From Cyrtodaria siliqua (taxonomy: Eukaryota > Mollusca > Bivalvia > Adapedonta > Hiatellidae): 64,000 bases of DNA. Location of the stretch: contig JAWPHD010000136.1 of NCBI GenBank assembly GCA_037043455.1, forward strand, positions 496,001 through 560,000, read 5' to 3'. A model generated the notes under the pieces. The model had not been told where the DNA came from. It did not search any database and worked only from the letters and a program-made list of their open reading frames with translations. Every line of letters begins with the position of its first letter. Positions within the stretch are counted from its first letter, which is position 1. Below are positions 34,567-44,827 of the stretch, piece by piece. The translations under genes were made by a program, and so were the position numbers.

Positions 34567-35863
34567 TCAATCCTTTCCGAATAAATACATAATGTATTTT
34601 GATTGTTCAAACCTTTACGGGAAAGCTATGTGTAATTTTCTGCCTGTTGGAGGATTTAGCTGGTTAGATGCTAAAGAAATAGCAAACTTTGATGTGACAT
34701 CTATTCTCGCAAATTCAGAAAAAGGTTACATTTTGGAAGTTGATTTGGATTATGAGTCAGATCTTCATGCACTACATAATGACTATCCTTTATGTCCAAT
34801 GAATCAAGAAATATCCAATGGCATGCTTTCACCGTATTCCTCTGAACTGTGGGCATCTTTAAATTCAGATAAAAAAAGACCAAAAAGTGCTAAACTAGTA
34901 GGATCTCTCGAAAATAAACGAAATTATATTCTTCATTATGGTGTGCTTCAAACATGTTTGCGGTTAGGAATGAAATTAGTAGGCATTAATAAAATAATAG
35001 AATTTGACCAGTCTCCTATCTTGAAAACATATATTGATTTTAAAACTGAAAATCGTAAAAACGCTTCAAATGAATTTGAAACTTCATTCTTTAAAATAAT
35101 GAATAATGCCGTTTTTGGCAAGACAATGGAAAATGTACGCTTGAGAGCTGATATAAAATTAGCGCATACTCAACAGAAGGTATGCAAATTAGCCGCAAAA
35201 TCTTCTTTCAAAAGATTTGAAATATTTAACAGCGACCTAGTTGGCGTTGAAAATATTAAAACTAAATTACGCTTAGACAAGCCAATATTTATGGGACAGG
35301 CTATTCTAGACATGTCGAAAGTTATAATGTATAATTTCCATTATGATTTTATCAAAGTAAAATATGGAGATAGTGCAAAGTTATTGTTTACCGATACTGA
35401 TTCATTATGTTATTGTATCGAAACTGAAGACATATATAAAGATATTAGCGATCATAATATTTTATTTGACTTATCTAATTATCCCGGAGATCATCCGCTT
35501 CATGATAAAAAAAAATGCAAAATACCGGGAACATTTAAAGATGAGACTGCGGGAATACCTATTCGGGAGTTTGTAGGATTAAGATCCAAAATGTATAGTT
35601 TTACATACGGTGATAATGAGGCGAGTAGAGCAAAAGGTATATGTCGTGCTACTATTAAAAAGGATATCCGACATAAGCATTATAAGGAATGTCTTTTAAA
35701 CAGTACTAAAACAAAATGCCATATGGATTCTATTCGTTCAAAAAATCATACACTTTATGTTATGAATATGGTTAAAACAGGATTAAGTGCTTATGATGAT
35801 AAACGACATATTTTAAATTGTGGTATTAATACATTAGCATATGGGCATACCAATTTAAAGTGA
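34331..35863 (+). CDS. polB: Polinton DNA polymerase B, palm/C-terminal half
   Basis: 510 codons as an open frame, but the first 80 or so are read through a microsatellite and antisense exon sequence; polymerase homology starts near residue 85 (about 34583). Motif A is YFDCSNLYGKAM (D91, Y96), motif B KIMNNAVFGKTMEN (about 255-268), and motif C FTDTDSL (353-359, D355 and D357). A conserved LRSKMYSF motif follows. The catalytic residues are all present. By comparison with the family, the section between exonuclease and motif A (on the order of 100-150 residues, including the terminal-protein-interaction region) is missing from both halves. No normal start context is seen. It is a broken gene unless an unusual splice joins the halves across more than 4 kb. 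Confidence 0.88.
34400..34463 (+). repeat. (AAT)n microsatellite
   Basis: About twenty aat/taa units. In plus orientation it codes the Asn run of the following ORF; in minus orientation it lies in an intron of the acidic-tail gene. A shorter tract of the same type and orientation lies at 29956-29980 at the other side of the minus-strand block. Confidence 0.9.
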
Positions 35864-36287
35864 ATACATATTTGTATTACTCGCCTCATTTACGTATTAT
35901 CTCACAGTCGCTGTGGCGCTCGTGGGGGTAGCCCGATGAAAGTTTTCCCTCCACGCATGGGTGCTATATCCATATGTTAACAATAACATGTTTATGCATT
36001 ATATATATATATATGTTTTTTATTTTATTTTTATTGTGAAGCGGATAATATAAATATTTATAAATAGGTATATAAATAAAAAGAAACTGTTTCATGTTTA
36101 AAGCCGTTTAATATGTACTCATGTATATGATAATCATAATATTTCATGATATAAACAAATGATATAAATAAATATATTATCAATTGTATATTGCTTTTGC
36201 ATTTTCCTTTTATACACGCCACTTTACTTTCATAATGCCCACTACCAAGTTAGTAATTCTGTTTTCCCAAGCCTCAGTTTTCATGGA
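35864..36287. other. AT-rich convergent gap
   Basis: Between the end of the polymerase and the end of the right-end ORFs. It contains a (TA)n tract (36001-36016) and a GC-richer patch at 35906-35965. No gene. Confidence 0.45.
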
Positions 36288-36563
36288 TTATGTTCGATAA
36301 TATGGACATGACAACCTAAGAAGAAAATGTGAATATATGTTTTCTGGTATTGTTGATGAAATTGGTTCACTTTTAAATAAGTCTATTATAACAGCATCGT
36401 CGATAAGTTGCAATATGCTATGGCAATAAAATCGTATTACATCATTACTAACGAATGTAATTCTTATTTCCATTAATCTTTCCAATACTTTATTGGCATA
36501 TATAAAATCAAAAACACCTTGCAATCTTCTGTTGAACACTTCAGTTTCAACCTCGTCTGTCAT
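36288..36563 (-). CDS. Small unknown right-end Polinton ORF
   Basis: 91 codons starting 7 bp after the stop of the 138-codon ORF, so probably co-transcribed with it. It is mostly helical in composition, with an acidic start (MTDEVETEV). I recognise no family and see no transmembrane segment or metal site. Confidence 0.5.
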   Translation of the reverse strand: MTDEVETEVFNRRLQGVFDFIYANKVLERLMEIRITFVSNDVIRFYCHSILQLIDDAVIIDLFKSEPISSTIPENIYSHFLLRLSCPYYRT

Positions 36564-36569
36564 TTTCTT

Positions 36570-36986
36570 TTAAAACATAAACTGATTTACAAGTCGTTGA
36601 GCCTCCTTGTATATGCGTCTTTTTATCAATTCTCTTTTTCTTAATAAGTAACTGCGAATAATTGTTCGTTGCTCCTGCGGGATATGAATGTTTATATTAT
36701 CACAGATAAGGCAAATACAATAATTAAAAAAATAATTATATAAATCAAGTTCATGTATAGCCTCGTGAAAATATATCTCTAAAGCCTGCAACATGCATAT
36801 GGCTTTACAAACATGATTTTTATTATCAGAATCCTCCTTTTGGCACTTGGCGCAGTTTTTAATAACTTTTTCTCTAGATATATCCAAGATACTTTTAGCA
36901 CAATAATATATAAAAATATCCGTTATCAATCGTGTGCAGTATTTTTTGTTTAATTCCACAAAACAATGTTTCATGCCATAATCCAT
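36570..36986 (-). CDS. Unknown Polinton ORF starting inside the right TIR
   Basis: 138 codons. It starts within the right terminal repeat and reads inward. Cys pairs are present: CAKC near residue 45, C59, C63, and CICLIC near residues 90-95, suggesting metal binding. The C-terminal 25 residues are Lys/Arg-rich. The first 44 or so codons are duplicated in the left TIR. Because its upstream region is terminal-repeat sequence, the promoter is present at both ends. Function is unknown. Confidence 0.6.
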   Translation of the reverse strand: MDYGMKHCFVELNKKYCTRLITDIFIYYCAKSILDISREKVIKNCAKCQKEDSDNKNHVCKAICMLQALEIYFHEAIHELDLYNYFFNYCICLICDNINIHIPQEQRTIIRSYLLRKRELIKRRIYKEAQRLVNQFMF

Positions 36987-37087
36987 TTACGGGTATATAT
37001 GTATATAAGTTATAAAGCTTAATCTTTTAGATGTCGCTATCTAATCAGATGATATTTATGACGTATTAAGAAATTTCTGCATATAAA

Positions 37088-37117
<30 letters not shown>

Positions 37118-37121
<4 letters not shown>

Positions 37122-37257
37122 TGGGGAAAAAAACATTTATACAGTGCTATAGTTTACAAAAACTATAGCACTATCCGTTATCAATCACGGATATCTAGAT
37201 TGATATCTAGAGTTTTTGTAAACTATAGCACTGTATAAATGTTTTTTTCCCCATCTA
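37118..37257. repeat. 140-bp palindromic MITE inside the right TIR
   Basis: Arms of about 47 bp (37118-37164 and 37211-37257) begin tagatggggaaaaaaacatt and are near-perfect reverse complements. The element is absent from the left TIR, so it inserted after the two ends became alike. Confidence 0.8.
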
Positions 37258-37340
37258 TTAATTTATTCCAACATTTTCGTATCCCCTCGGGGATCCAGTG
37301 CTTTTTGAAAGGTATTTTGTAGATGTATGTATTTTCTCAC

Positions 37341-37375
<35 letters not shown>
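37258..37375. repeat. Extra sequence and (TA)n tract in the right TIR
   Basis: About 85 bp not present in the left TIR (including tcccctcggggatcc) followed by an expanded (ta)n run at 37345-37373. Confidence 0.5.
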
Positions 37376-37376
<1 letters not shown>

Positions 37377-37505
37377 CGACCCGGCGAGTTTAATCCTTTA
37401 TCACGGAGCAGCAGTTCGTAATGGGAAATCCTTTATCATTGTGCAATAGTGTGGAATGAAAAATGAGGGTATCTATTGTCCGCGAAGTAGCCATATCCTT
37501 CTACT

Positions 37506-37511
37506 CTAATC
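37506..37511. repeat. Target site duplication, right
   Basis: ctaatc immediately after the right terminal repeat. Confidence 0.85.
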
Positions 37512-38639
37512 TTCCTCTTTGCAAAGCAACACAGTAAACAAAAACATATGTACACGTTTATAGCAACACAACGATATTAACAATAAAATGGCAACAAAGG
37601 TGTACACCAAAAATACAAATCTATATTACGATTCAAACACTTTGAACGAAAACAATTTCAGTTATATACTAGTAGTCCATTTTATACAACTGTTCAAAAA
37701 ATATTTAACTGACGTGCAAGATCTTATACGCTCTTGGATTTCTTCCAAATTACTGTCCCAGAGTAAACACACTTCCTTTAAAAAGCTCCTTATTTGCCGT
37801 AGGAATCGTAAAATTAATATCAAAGTTAATATCACATTGTGTGACCGTTTGTAACTCAAACGTATCCAATATATAAGAAGGAACAACCTACTTAGGAACT
37901 TTAAACATACATTTAGCTTAGGCAAAATAAAATTATACCTGTGTTTACTGTAATATTGCTGGAAAAAAAATAGGGTAGGTAGGTAGGCATTTTTTTATTT
38001 TTTTATTTTTTTTGGCGAAATTACATTTAAGGTGGCGGTGAGCTTTGATGAATGGGAAAATGTGGTATTTTAAAAACTACAATAGATAACAATATGAAAT
38101 TGTGTATGTTTTATTGTTTCCCAAAATGGCTGGTAACAACTGGAACTTATTAAGTTTGAAAGAGGATCAGCTCCAACGGCTCCAACAGCTCCAACAGGAA
38201 TGAGTACATGAGTCGGCTGGGATCAGTCCAGCTCCGTACAGTGTGATCTCCAGTGGGGCCTGACATGTTGTGAGTGACTTGACTTCCATGCTCTTCCTGA
38301 ATATATGTCCGTCAGGAAGGATGGGGGACCCACATGTGTAGTCAAAGTATGTGGTTGACATAACCAAGAGCAGTTAATTGACCATTTGAATAGTTTTGTA
38401 AAAGTGTAACTGTAGACTTAAATGTATATTACTTCTCTAACATCAGAAAGTAATAAATATTTATAAATTTCTCATGTTAGTTATTATGAGCCTATATTGA
38501 GGTTGAGTTCAGAAAATTATTATGGAACGGCATACTTCTTCAAGAAGTTATAATGCAGTATTAGTCGATGCCAATGCTTAGTGCTGAGAAGTAAGTAAAC
38601 ATATGCACATTACTATTACTATTTTAGAAACAAACTTAC
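37512..38639. other. Right flank of the Polinton, mostly unassigned
   Basis: An 88-codon open frame at 37588-37854 has no recognisable motif. At 38167-38367 on the minus strand an open stretch, GC-richer than its surroundings, with a possible acceptor at atattcag could be a host exon, but no donor is convincing. Confidence 0.35.
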
Positions 38640-38769
38640 GACAGGTGGCCTGCAACTCTGCGCATTTACCGACCTGTTTGTGGTACTTGTCAAACAATTC
38701 AACAATCGATTCTTTATGGAGAGTGCACGCCATAACATTGAGCGCTTCCATATGCTGACATTTTTTAAA
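38640..38769 (-). CDS. Candidate host exon, unknown gene
   Basis: 130 bp on the minus strand between an acceptor ttggctgtacag and a strong donor CTGTC|GTAAGT. It is open in one frame with gene-like composition: a KCQHMEALNVMACTLHKES stretch, then ELFDKYHKQVGKCAELQATC. It starts in phase 0 and ends in phase 1. It looks like part of a helical cytosolic protein. I do not recognise the family. Confidence 0.5.
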
Positions 38770-39270
38770 CTGTACAGCCAAAACAGCTGTCAAAACCGCA
38801 CCGCAAAATTGAAAATTGCACCGTGATCGCATGAACATTATTATTTGTTCAACATTTTTTTTTCTTTTTTTTTTCCTCATTTTTTTTAAATAGTTTTTTT
38901 CAATAAAATAATAAGGAGTCGGAGGTGTTTTCAGAGGGTCGGTTGGGTTACAGTAAACTCAGGTATAATTTTATTTAGCCTTATTAATAACACTTATTTG
39001 GTCTGTTGCATTTATAGCGTTCATTGCATCATTTAAACATGTATATCCGTTGCCTTATGTAATATGACACGTTTTATTTGATTTTTTTCAGACACATATA
39101 TGATGACCATTTCTTTCGAATGCGTGTTATTATGTTCAGCCTACTTAAGGTTTTCGTTAGGGTTTACGCCTGATACTTTATTTCCAAAGGTCAACTGAAT
39201 ATCAATGTTATTTTATGTTACGTTCATTCGTTTCTTATAATTATTGTTCTCCAGGCGAAGTTACTTCTCT
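38770..39270. other. No gene seen
   Basis: T-rich sequence upstream of the candidate exon, then AT-rich spacer. Confidence 0.3.
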
Positions 39271-39275
39271 GAACT

Positions 39276-39360
39276 GAGTGTGTGTGTGTTGGGACGGGGA
39301 CGGGAGTGTGTGTGTGTGTGCGGTGGGGGATGAGTGGGGGTGGGGGTAGGGGGTGGACCA
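39276..39360 (+). repeat. GT/G-rich low-complexity tract
   Basis: (gt)n followed by runs of ggggg separated by short spacers (ggtgggggatgagtgggg and gggtaggggg). It could form a G-quadruplex. Confidence 0.6.
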
Positions 39361-39617
39361 CCTGTCGAATATGTCCGCATCGAGCGAATGTATTTTCCGC
39401 GGCTAATTTAGGGGGCGTCCAACCAATGTTATTGTTGATAGCGATCAGTAAAGGTCAAAAGGTAAGTTAGACGATGTTGCTTTCTAGTTGTTTCATGGTT
39501 GATGAAAATTAAAATTTTGACATAGGCCCTATATAAGGAATAAAGCTTAAATTAATTAATTTGAATAAACCATTTAAACAGTATTTTATGTTGCTAAATA
39601 AAACAGATCTGAATAAA

Positions 39618-40107
39618 TATACTGAAAGGAAAAAGAAACGCACAATCAACAAATTGCCTATACTAAGCTATACACAGCTAATTCCACGTAATATTCCAGA
39701 TATATCTCAACGTGTTTTGTACAAAAAGGGGCTACAGCTAATTACAGAAAGGAAAACTCTGTCATTTAGTAGACTTTTTAATCAAAGTATACTTTGTTAC
39801 ACGAAATTCATAAAAGTTGAAGTTTCGCTTGAAAAAGTTAAGCCATTTCAGTATTGTGTTTAATGTTAAGAGACTGCAACGTTTAAAGCCCAAGTTTGCC
39901 CATCTGCTTGAGCCAAATGCGCTTTCTGTCGATAATGAAACTCTAAAGGTGTAACCATTGGTGTGTTCGGTGCTGTTTAAACCTTCTTTTCGAAAAGACT
40001 GGCCTAAAGTCGCCCAGTAGGCCTACCATTCGATTAGCAGTAGCATATTAAACATACAATATATAACGGAAATACCCATTATGCGTTTCTTTCTCCTTTC
40101 AGTATAT
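39618..40107. repeat. MITE related to 14089-14561
   Basis: The left end tatactgaaaggaaaaagaa and right end ttctttctcctttcagtata are inverted, followed by acgca on both sides. It is about 490 bp. A 100-codon open frame starts inside it (39561-39863) and is most likely not a gene. Confidence 0.6.
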
Positions 40108-40224
40108 GAAGAAAGAAAAACTGATTTACGACATTTCCTAGAGAACGACAGAAAGACAATAAATTAATAAATCAACAAAAAAGAAAATTTCATTATATCC
40201 ACTAACTAAATTACATCGTCAAAA

Positions 40225-40335
40225 TACTATTTATTTATTTGCACAAAGGCATGGTTTTGTATATAAAAAGCCTGACAAAGGGTCAATATGTTTGCATTTA
40301 CAATCAAGCGTCGAAGATAATCAAGACTAGTATGT
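40225..40335 (+). repeat. Single-unit copy of the 36-bp minisatellite element
   Basis: It contains tttgcacaaaggcatggttt and tttacaatcaagcgtcgaag followed by ataatcaagactag, matching the flanks and one unit of the array at 45740-46145 in opposite orientation. Confidence 0.6.
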
Positions 40336-41510
40336 TAAGGAAAAGAAAATCTAAAATGGATGGGGTATGGTTAATTGAAATTTTCATCCAAATGCATATT
40401 ATAGGCATGAACATTGTCAATGATATAATAGATGACAGTAATTCAACACTATTGATGTGAACATAATATCAGAAACAATATTTATTTGGCAGAAATAGTG
40501 CCCTTATATTCGAAAAGTTTAGTACAATTTTACTCGAAGATGTTTTGTTTTTTATATTAAATAAATGTGTCCATAGTTTTATATTAAATAAATGTGTCCA
40601 TAGAATTGTCCATTTATCTAAAAATGGCAAACCATTTTGGATTTTCTTTTCAAAGATGGCTGACCAAAAGTCCTTAAGGACATTTCCTACAGTTTCGTCA
40701 TATTACTTTCTATAAAAAACTTTTTTTCTTCAAAACTTCTATATTGTTAGCAATTGTCGTGTATCTCAAGATTATGAAATAAAAAACACACATCGCCATA
40801 TTTGATTTTGAGAAAAAGGCACTAACATTTCTAAAAATGTATGGGTTTTGGAACAAAAAAATACAACTGTTTTCTTTAAATGTTAAGTTTAATATACAGA
40901 CCCTTTCTTATTTAAATGGATTCCACATGTGTAAACATAGTATAGAGTCACCAAGGCAGTAGTATCTAATGGTGTACGGGTGTACGTTAAATCTTACCTT
41001 TCTGAAAACGCTATAGCGGCTAAACCAATAAAACCTCTCCGTGGTCTGTATCAAAATACTGAAACTAGACTTGATTTTAGTGTTTTAACAAATAACTTCA
41101 TTATCTAAACATTTAATTAGGTTCATAATAATGAAATCAATTGAACACTATATAAACGTTTGAAAAGGTATGGTATCTGTGTACATAGTCGCTCTTAGAC
41201 GGGTATGCGCGAAGAAGATGCGTATAAGCAACTGTCAATTTCTAATGTATGACTATTTTTTGTTAATTTTCCTTATCCATGAACACATCTAGAAAGCAAA
41301 ATATCTTCTCCAATCTTCCGTTCGAGCTTTACTGGTCAACTATTGCCGTAGTTCTAAGACCTACACTTTGTTTGAGACGGCCCGTAAACTTGCCTCGGAC
41401 ATATGCACTTGATGCGGACATATTCGACTCAATATATCCTCGTATCAGGCAATTAATTACCAATTGGTCACACATGAAATAAAAATAGCACAGTTATTTA
41501 TAAAAACTAA
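40336..41510. other. No gene seen
   Basis: AT-rich. A 24-bp tandem duplication (ttttatattaaataaatgtg) occurs near 40549-40600. Confidence 0.3.
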
Positions 41511-41997
41511 TTAAATATATATTTGAAAAAAATCAGGATGGCTATCTTTTAATTCTAATGCAGGCACACGTTTTATTGACAGAGTAGTCAATGAGACGCA
41601 GTTACTTCGATTTAAATTACTTTTGTTGGGGTGGATGATTTGTTTTCCACTATGGTTAACTTGTAGACTTTCTGACGCACGTTTACATTCTGCTTTAGAA
41701 TACTGTATTGAGGGACTCAGTGCTGGAAAATCGTCAAATGCTGCTGTATATGGTAGAGCTGGTTGACATTTTTTCAATCGTGAATGCCACTTTCCACCTG
41801 GATTTCCACGCACGCGAATGTTTGTACCTCCATAATAAGCCGTTATTTTGGTTTCTGGTATATGCCGTATTTTCACGACAGATATGAAATAACATTTTCC
41901 TAATCGCTCTAGATGCCTGAACACCCATAACCGCCTGTTATCAGCTGTCACCCACTTGCCAGCTTCCTTCGTCACCGGAATATCGCCCACAGAACAT
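41511..41997 (-). CDS. Terminal exon of a conserved uncharacterised gene (NRRLWVFR motif)
   Basis: The exon starts after an acceptor tctttttatag at 41998 and is open to a stop at 41511. Residues in order: a short VGDIPVTK lead, GKWVTADNRRLWVFRHLERL, GKCYFISV, then a GG and a RGNPGGKWHSR patch. The TADNRRLWVFR/LERLG pattern recalls ParB-like 'NRR' domains found in uncharacterised eukaryotic proteins. The part after about residue 75 is low in recognisable features. Exon 5' phase requires two bases from an upstream exon, which I could not locate. The product's function is unknown. Confidence 0.55.
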
Positions 41998-41999
41998 CT

Positions 42000-42890
42000 A
42001 TAAAAAGAGACGCAGAAAGTACGAGACTGAATGTATTATACATACGGTAAAGGATAATATACATCCTACCCAATTCTTCCTAACGCACTGTCCCCTTGTG
42101 GTTCCCTGGTAAAAACAGGACCATTGCTTATCCAGATATCCAGATAGATGGGTATCCCTTCCCCACAACCCGTGTTACTCATGTTCTCGTTATCTTGTGT
42201 CATGTTTATTAAAGGTCTTCATCGTGATCAATGTATTGTTTCAGGTGGATTCAGGTGCTTCTTGAGTGGTGGCAGAAAAACAATGGCTCCAGCGACAAAT
42301 GAAGTGTTTAAAAAAACAGTTTGCAGCAACTCTGCATATTTTGTTGCTGTTAGATTGTTTTATTTATGGAACCATTTGGCATTTATCAACAAATTAATAC
42401 TGTTACTTGATGAACAGCACATTCGTTAACACTAATAGACCACATACATGTATACTGCAATGTGAAGGAAACTATGAGTTCCAAATAGGATTAAGTGACC
42501 ACTTCCTGTATTGTTTATATGTAAAACAAGATGTACATTATCAACAGTTTCGCATCACTAAATAGCATACAGGTCATATGCACATTTTATTGAACAAGAT
42601 TTTATAAATGATTTGCTATCATGGTGTTTGGAGACACAAATGAAACCGTAGATATTGTGTCATCTATGTTTTTGAATACTGTAGATAAACATCTGCCCTT
42701 GAAAACCCATAGAGTCAAGTGTAGGCAAGTGTAGGCAATAACCAAAATATTATTTAGGCTATTAAGGGTATACATCTCTAAATGATGAATTTCAATATAT
42801 AACATGGCGACATTAGGTTGTTAAATTAATAAAGCAATCTAAAAAATCAAACACAGTATACAGCAATCATGAAAAAAAAAAATCCGTGCA
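42000..42890. other. No gene called
   Basis: A 93-codon plus-strand frame at 42148-42429 ends with a YFVAVRLFYLWNHL stretch that could be the tail of a decayed retroposon protein, but this is too weak to call. Confidence 0.3.
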
Positions 42891-43140
42891 GTGTGTGAAA
42901 TGATTAAGGACAATGGGATAAATAAAAAGAAATGTAACGTTTTAAATATTCGGTTAGTAAAATATCTAGAAACATATGAATTATTAGTCGACGAACAAAA
43001 CGGTTTCAGACAGAACAGATCCTGCGAAGATCATATGTTTTCCCTGACATCCATTACTAGAAACAGAAAATCCGAAAATGTGCATATTTTTACATGTTTT
43101 GTGGATATGGCGAAGGCTTTTAATCGGATAAATAGAGGAT
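42891..43140 (+). pseudogene. LINE reverse transcriptase fragment
   Basis: The frame carries DEQNGFRQNRSCEDHMFSL and then TCFVDMAKAFNRINR, which are the conserved RT blocks 'QxGFRxxRS' and 'FVDxxKAFDxxxR' of non-LTR retrotransposons. It is broken exactly at 43140 by the satellite element that follows. The rest of the RT is not seen on the far side. Confidence 0.75.
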
Positions 43141-44827
43141 GAAGTTGGCTCAACATACGACAATCGACATTCGACATACGACATACAACATTCGACATTC
43201 AAAAACATACTTCAAAGTGAATGTCGTTTCACACGACATACAACTTTCGACATTCGACATACGACATTCAAAAACATCTTTCAAAGTGAATGTCGTTTCA
43301 CGCGACATACAACATTCGACATTCGATATACGACATTCAAAAATACATCCTTCAAAGTGAATGTCGTTTTACGCGATATTTGACATTTGACATACGATAT
43401 TCGACATATGACATTCGACATACGACATTCAAAAACATCCTTCAATGTAAATGTCATTTCACACGACATACAACAATCGACATACAACATTTGACATACG
43501 ACATTCTACATATGAAACACGACATTCAACATACGACATTCGACATACGACATTCAAAAGCATCCTTCAAAGTGAATGTCGTTTTACGCGACATACGACA
43601 TTTGACATAAAACATTCGACATATGACATTCAAAAATATCAAAAAATACTTCAATTTGAAAGTGAATGTCGTTTCAAACGACATACAACATTCGACATAC
43701 AACATTTGACATATGACATTCCACATTCAACATATGAAATACGACAATCGACATACGACATTTGACATACGACATTTGACAAACAACATTCAAAAGCATC
43801 CTCCAAAATGAATGACGTTTCACGTGACATACGACATACGACATTCCACATATGACATTCCACATATGACATTTGACATATGACATTCAAAAACATTCTT
43901 CAAAGTGAATGTCGTTTCATGCGACATACAACATTCGACATGTGGCATTCGACATAAGACATTCTACATGCAACATTCGACATATGACATTCAAAAGCAT
44001 CCTTCAAAGTGAATGTCATTTCACGTGACATACAACATTTGACATACGACATTTGACATACAACATATGACATTCGACATTCAACATATGACATTGAACG
44101 TATGAATTCAAAAACATCCTTCAAAGTGAATATCATTTCACGCCACATACGACATTTGACATACAACATATGACATTCGACATTCGACATTCGACAAATG
44201 ACATTCGACATATGACATTCAAAAGCATCTTTCAAAGTGAATATCATTTCACGTGACATATGACATACAACATTCGACATACAACATTCGACATACGACA
44301 TTCAAAAACATCCTTTAAAGTGAATGTTATTTTACGCGACATACGACATTCGATATACAACATTCGACACATGACATTCGACATACGACAGTCAAAAACA
44401 TACTTCAAAGTGAATGTCGTTTCATGCGACATGCAACATTCACCATACGACATTCGACATATGACATTCGACATACGACATTCGACATACGACATCTTTC
44501 AAAGTGAATGTCATTTCACGCAACATACAACATTCGAAATACGACATTCGACATACGACATTCAAAGACATACTTGGAAGTTAATTTCGTTTCATGCGAC
44601 ATGCAACGTTCGACATATGACATTCAACATATGACATTCGACATACAACATTCGACATATGACTATGACATACGACATACGACATCCTTCAAAGTGAATG
44701 TCATTTCACGCAACATACATACTTCGAATGTCATATGTCGAATATTGTCGAAAATCACATTAAAGCATGTTTTTGAATGTCGAATGTCGTATGTCGAATG
44801 TCGATTGTCGGATGTTGAGCCAACTTC
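43141..44827 (+). repeat. 1.7-kb satellite element with terminal inverted repeats
   Basis: The ends are gaagttggctcaacatacga (43141) and its near reverse complement finishing at 44827, followed inward by about 50 more matching bases. The interior is a degenerate array of cgacatacgacattcgacat-like 10-11-mers, in larger units marked by a catccttcaaagtgaatgtc block that recurs about thirteen times. The many overlapping open frames with MSYVECRMS-like peptides are by-products. Confidence 0.8.

Larger units (their letters stand above)
24617..37505. mobile_element. Polinton/Maverick element, 12.9 kb
   Basis: The element is bounded by inverted ends starting agtagaaggatatggctact and by a perfect 6-bp direct repeat ctaatc (24611-24616 and 37506-37511). 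Six-base duplications and long TIRs with AGT ends are typical of Polintons. It encodes a protein-primed family B polymerase (split), a DDE integrase with chromodomain, a double-jelly-roll-type capsid protein (frameshifted), a basic core-like protein and unknown ORFs. The family is usually 15-20 kb and carries an adenovirus-type protease and an FtsK-like ATPase. Neither was found. The copy is rearranged and very likely non-autonomous. Confidence 0.93.
36852..37505 (-). repeat. Right terminal inverted repeat of the Polinton
   Basis: 654 bp counterpart of the left repeat. It is longer because about 220 bp, including a 140-bp palindrome, are inserted near 37118-37340 within the TA-rich tract. The inner part is coding (5' end of the 138-codon ORF). 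Confidence 0.9.

Noticed and set aside
38167..38367. Host exon on the minus strand
   Set aside because: Composition is exon-like and an acceptor is possible, but there is no convincing donor and the end is a low-complexity 'ctccaacag' repeat; left as a note only.
43900..44301. Open frame of 133 codons and many neighbours rich in MSYVEC-like peptides
   Set aside because: Pure by-product of the satellite repeat; frames are open on both strands because the unit lacks stops.
43141..44827. Possible CRISPR-like array
   Set aside because: Repeats are degenerate, adjacent and without unique spacers; the context is eukaryotic and the block has terminal inverted repeats.
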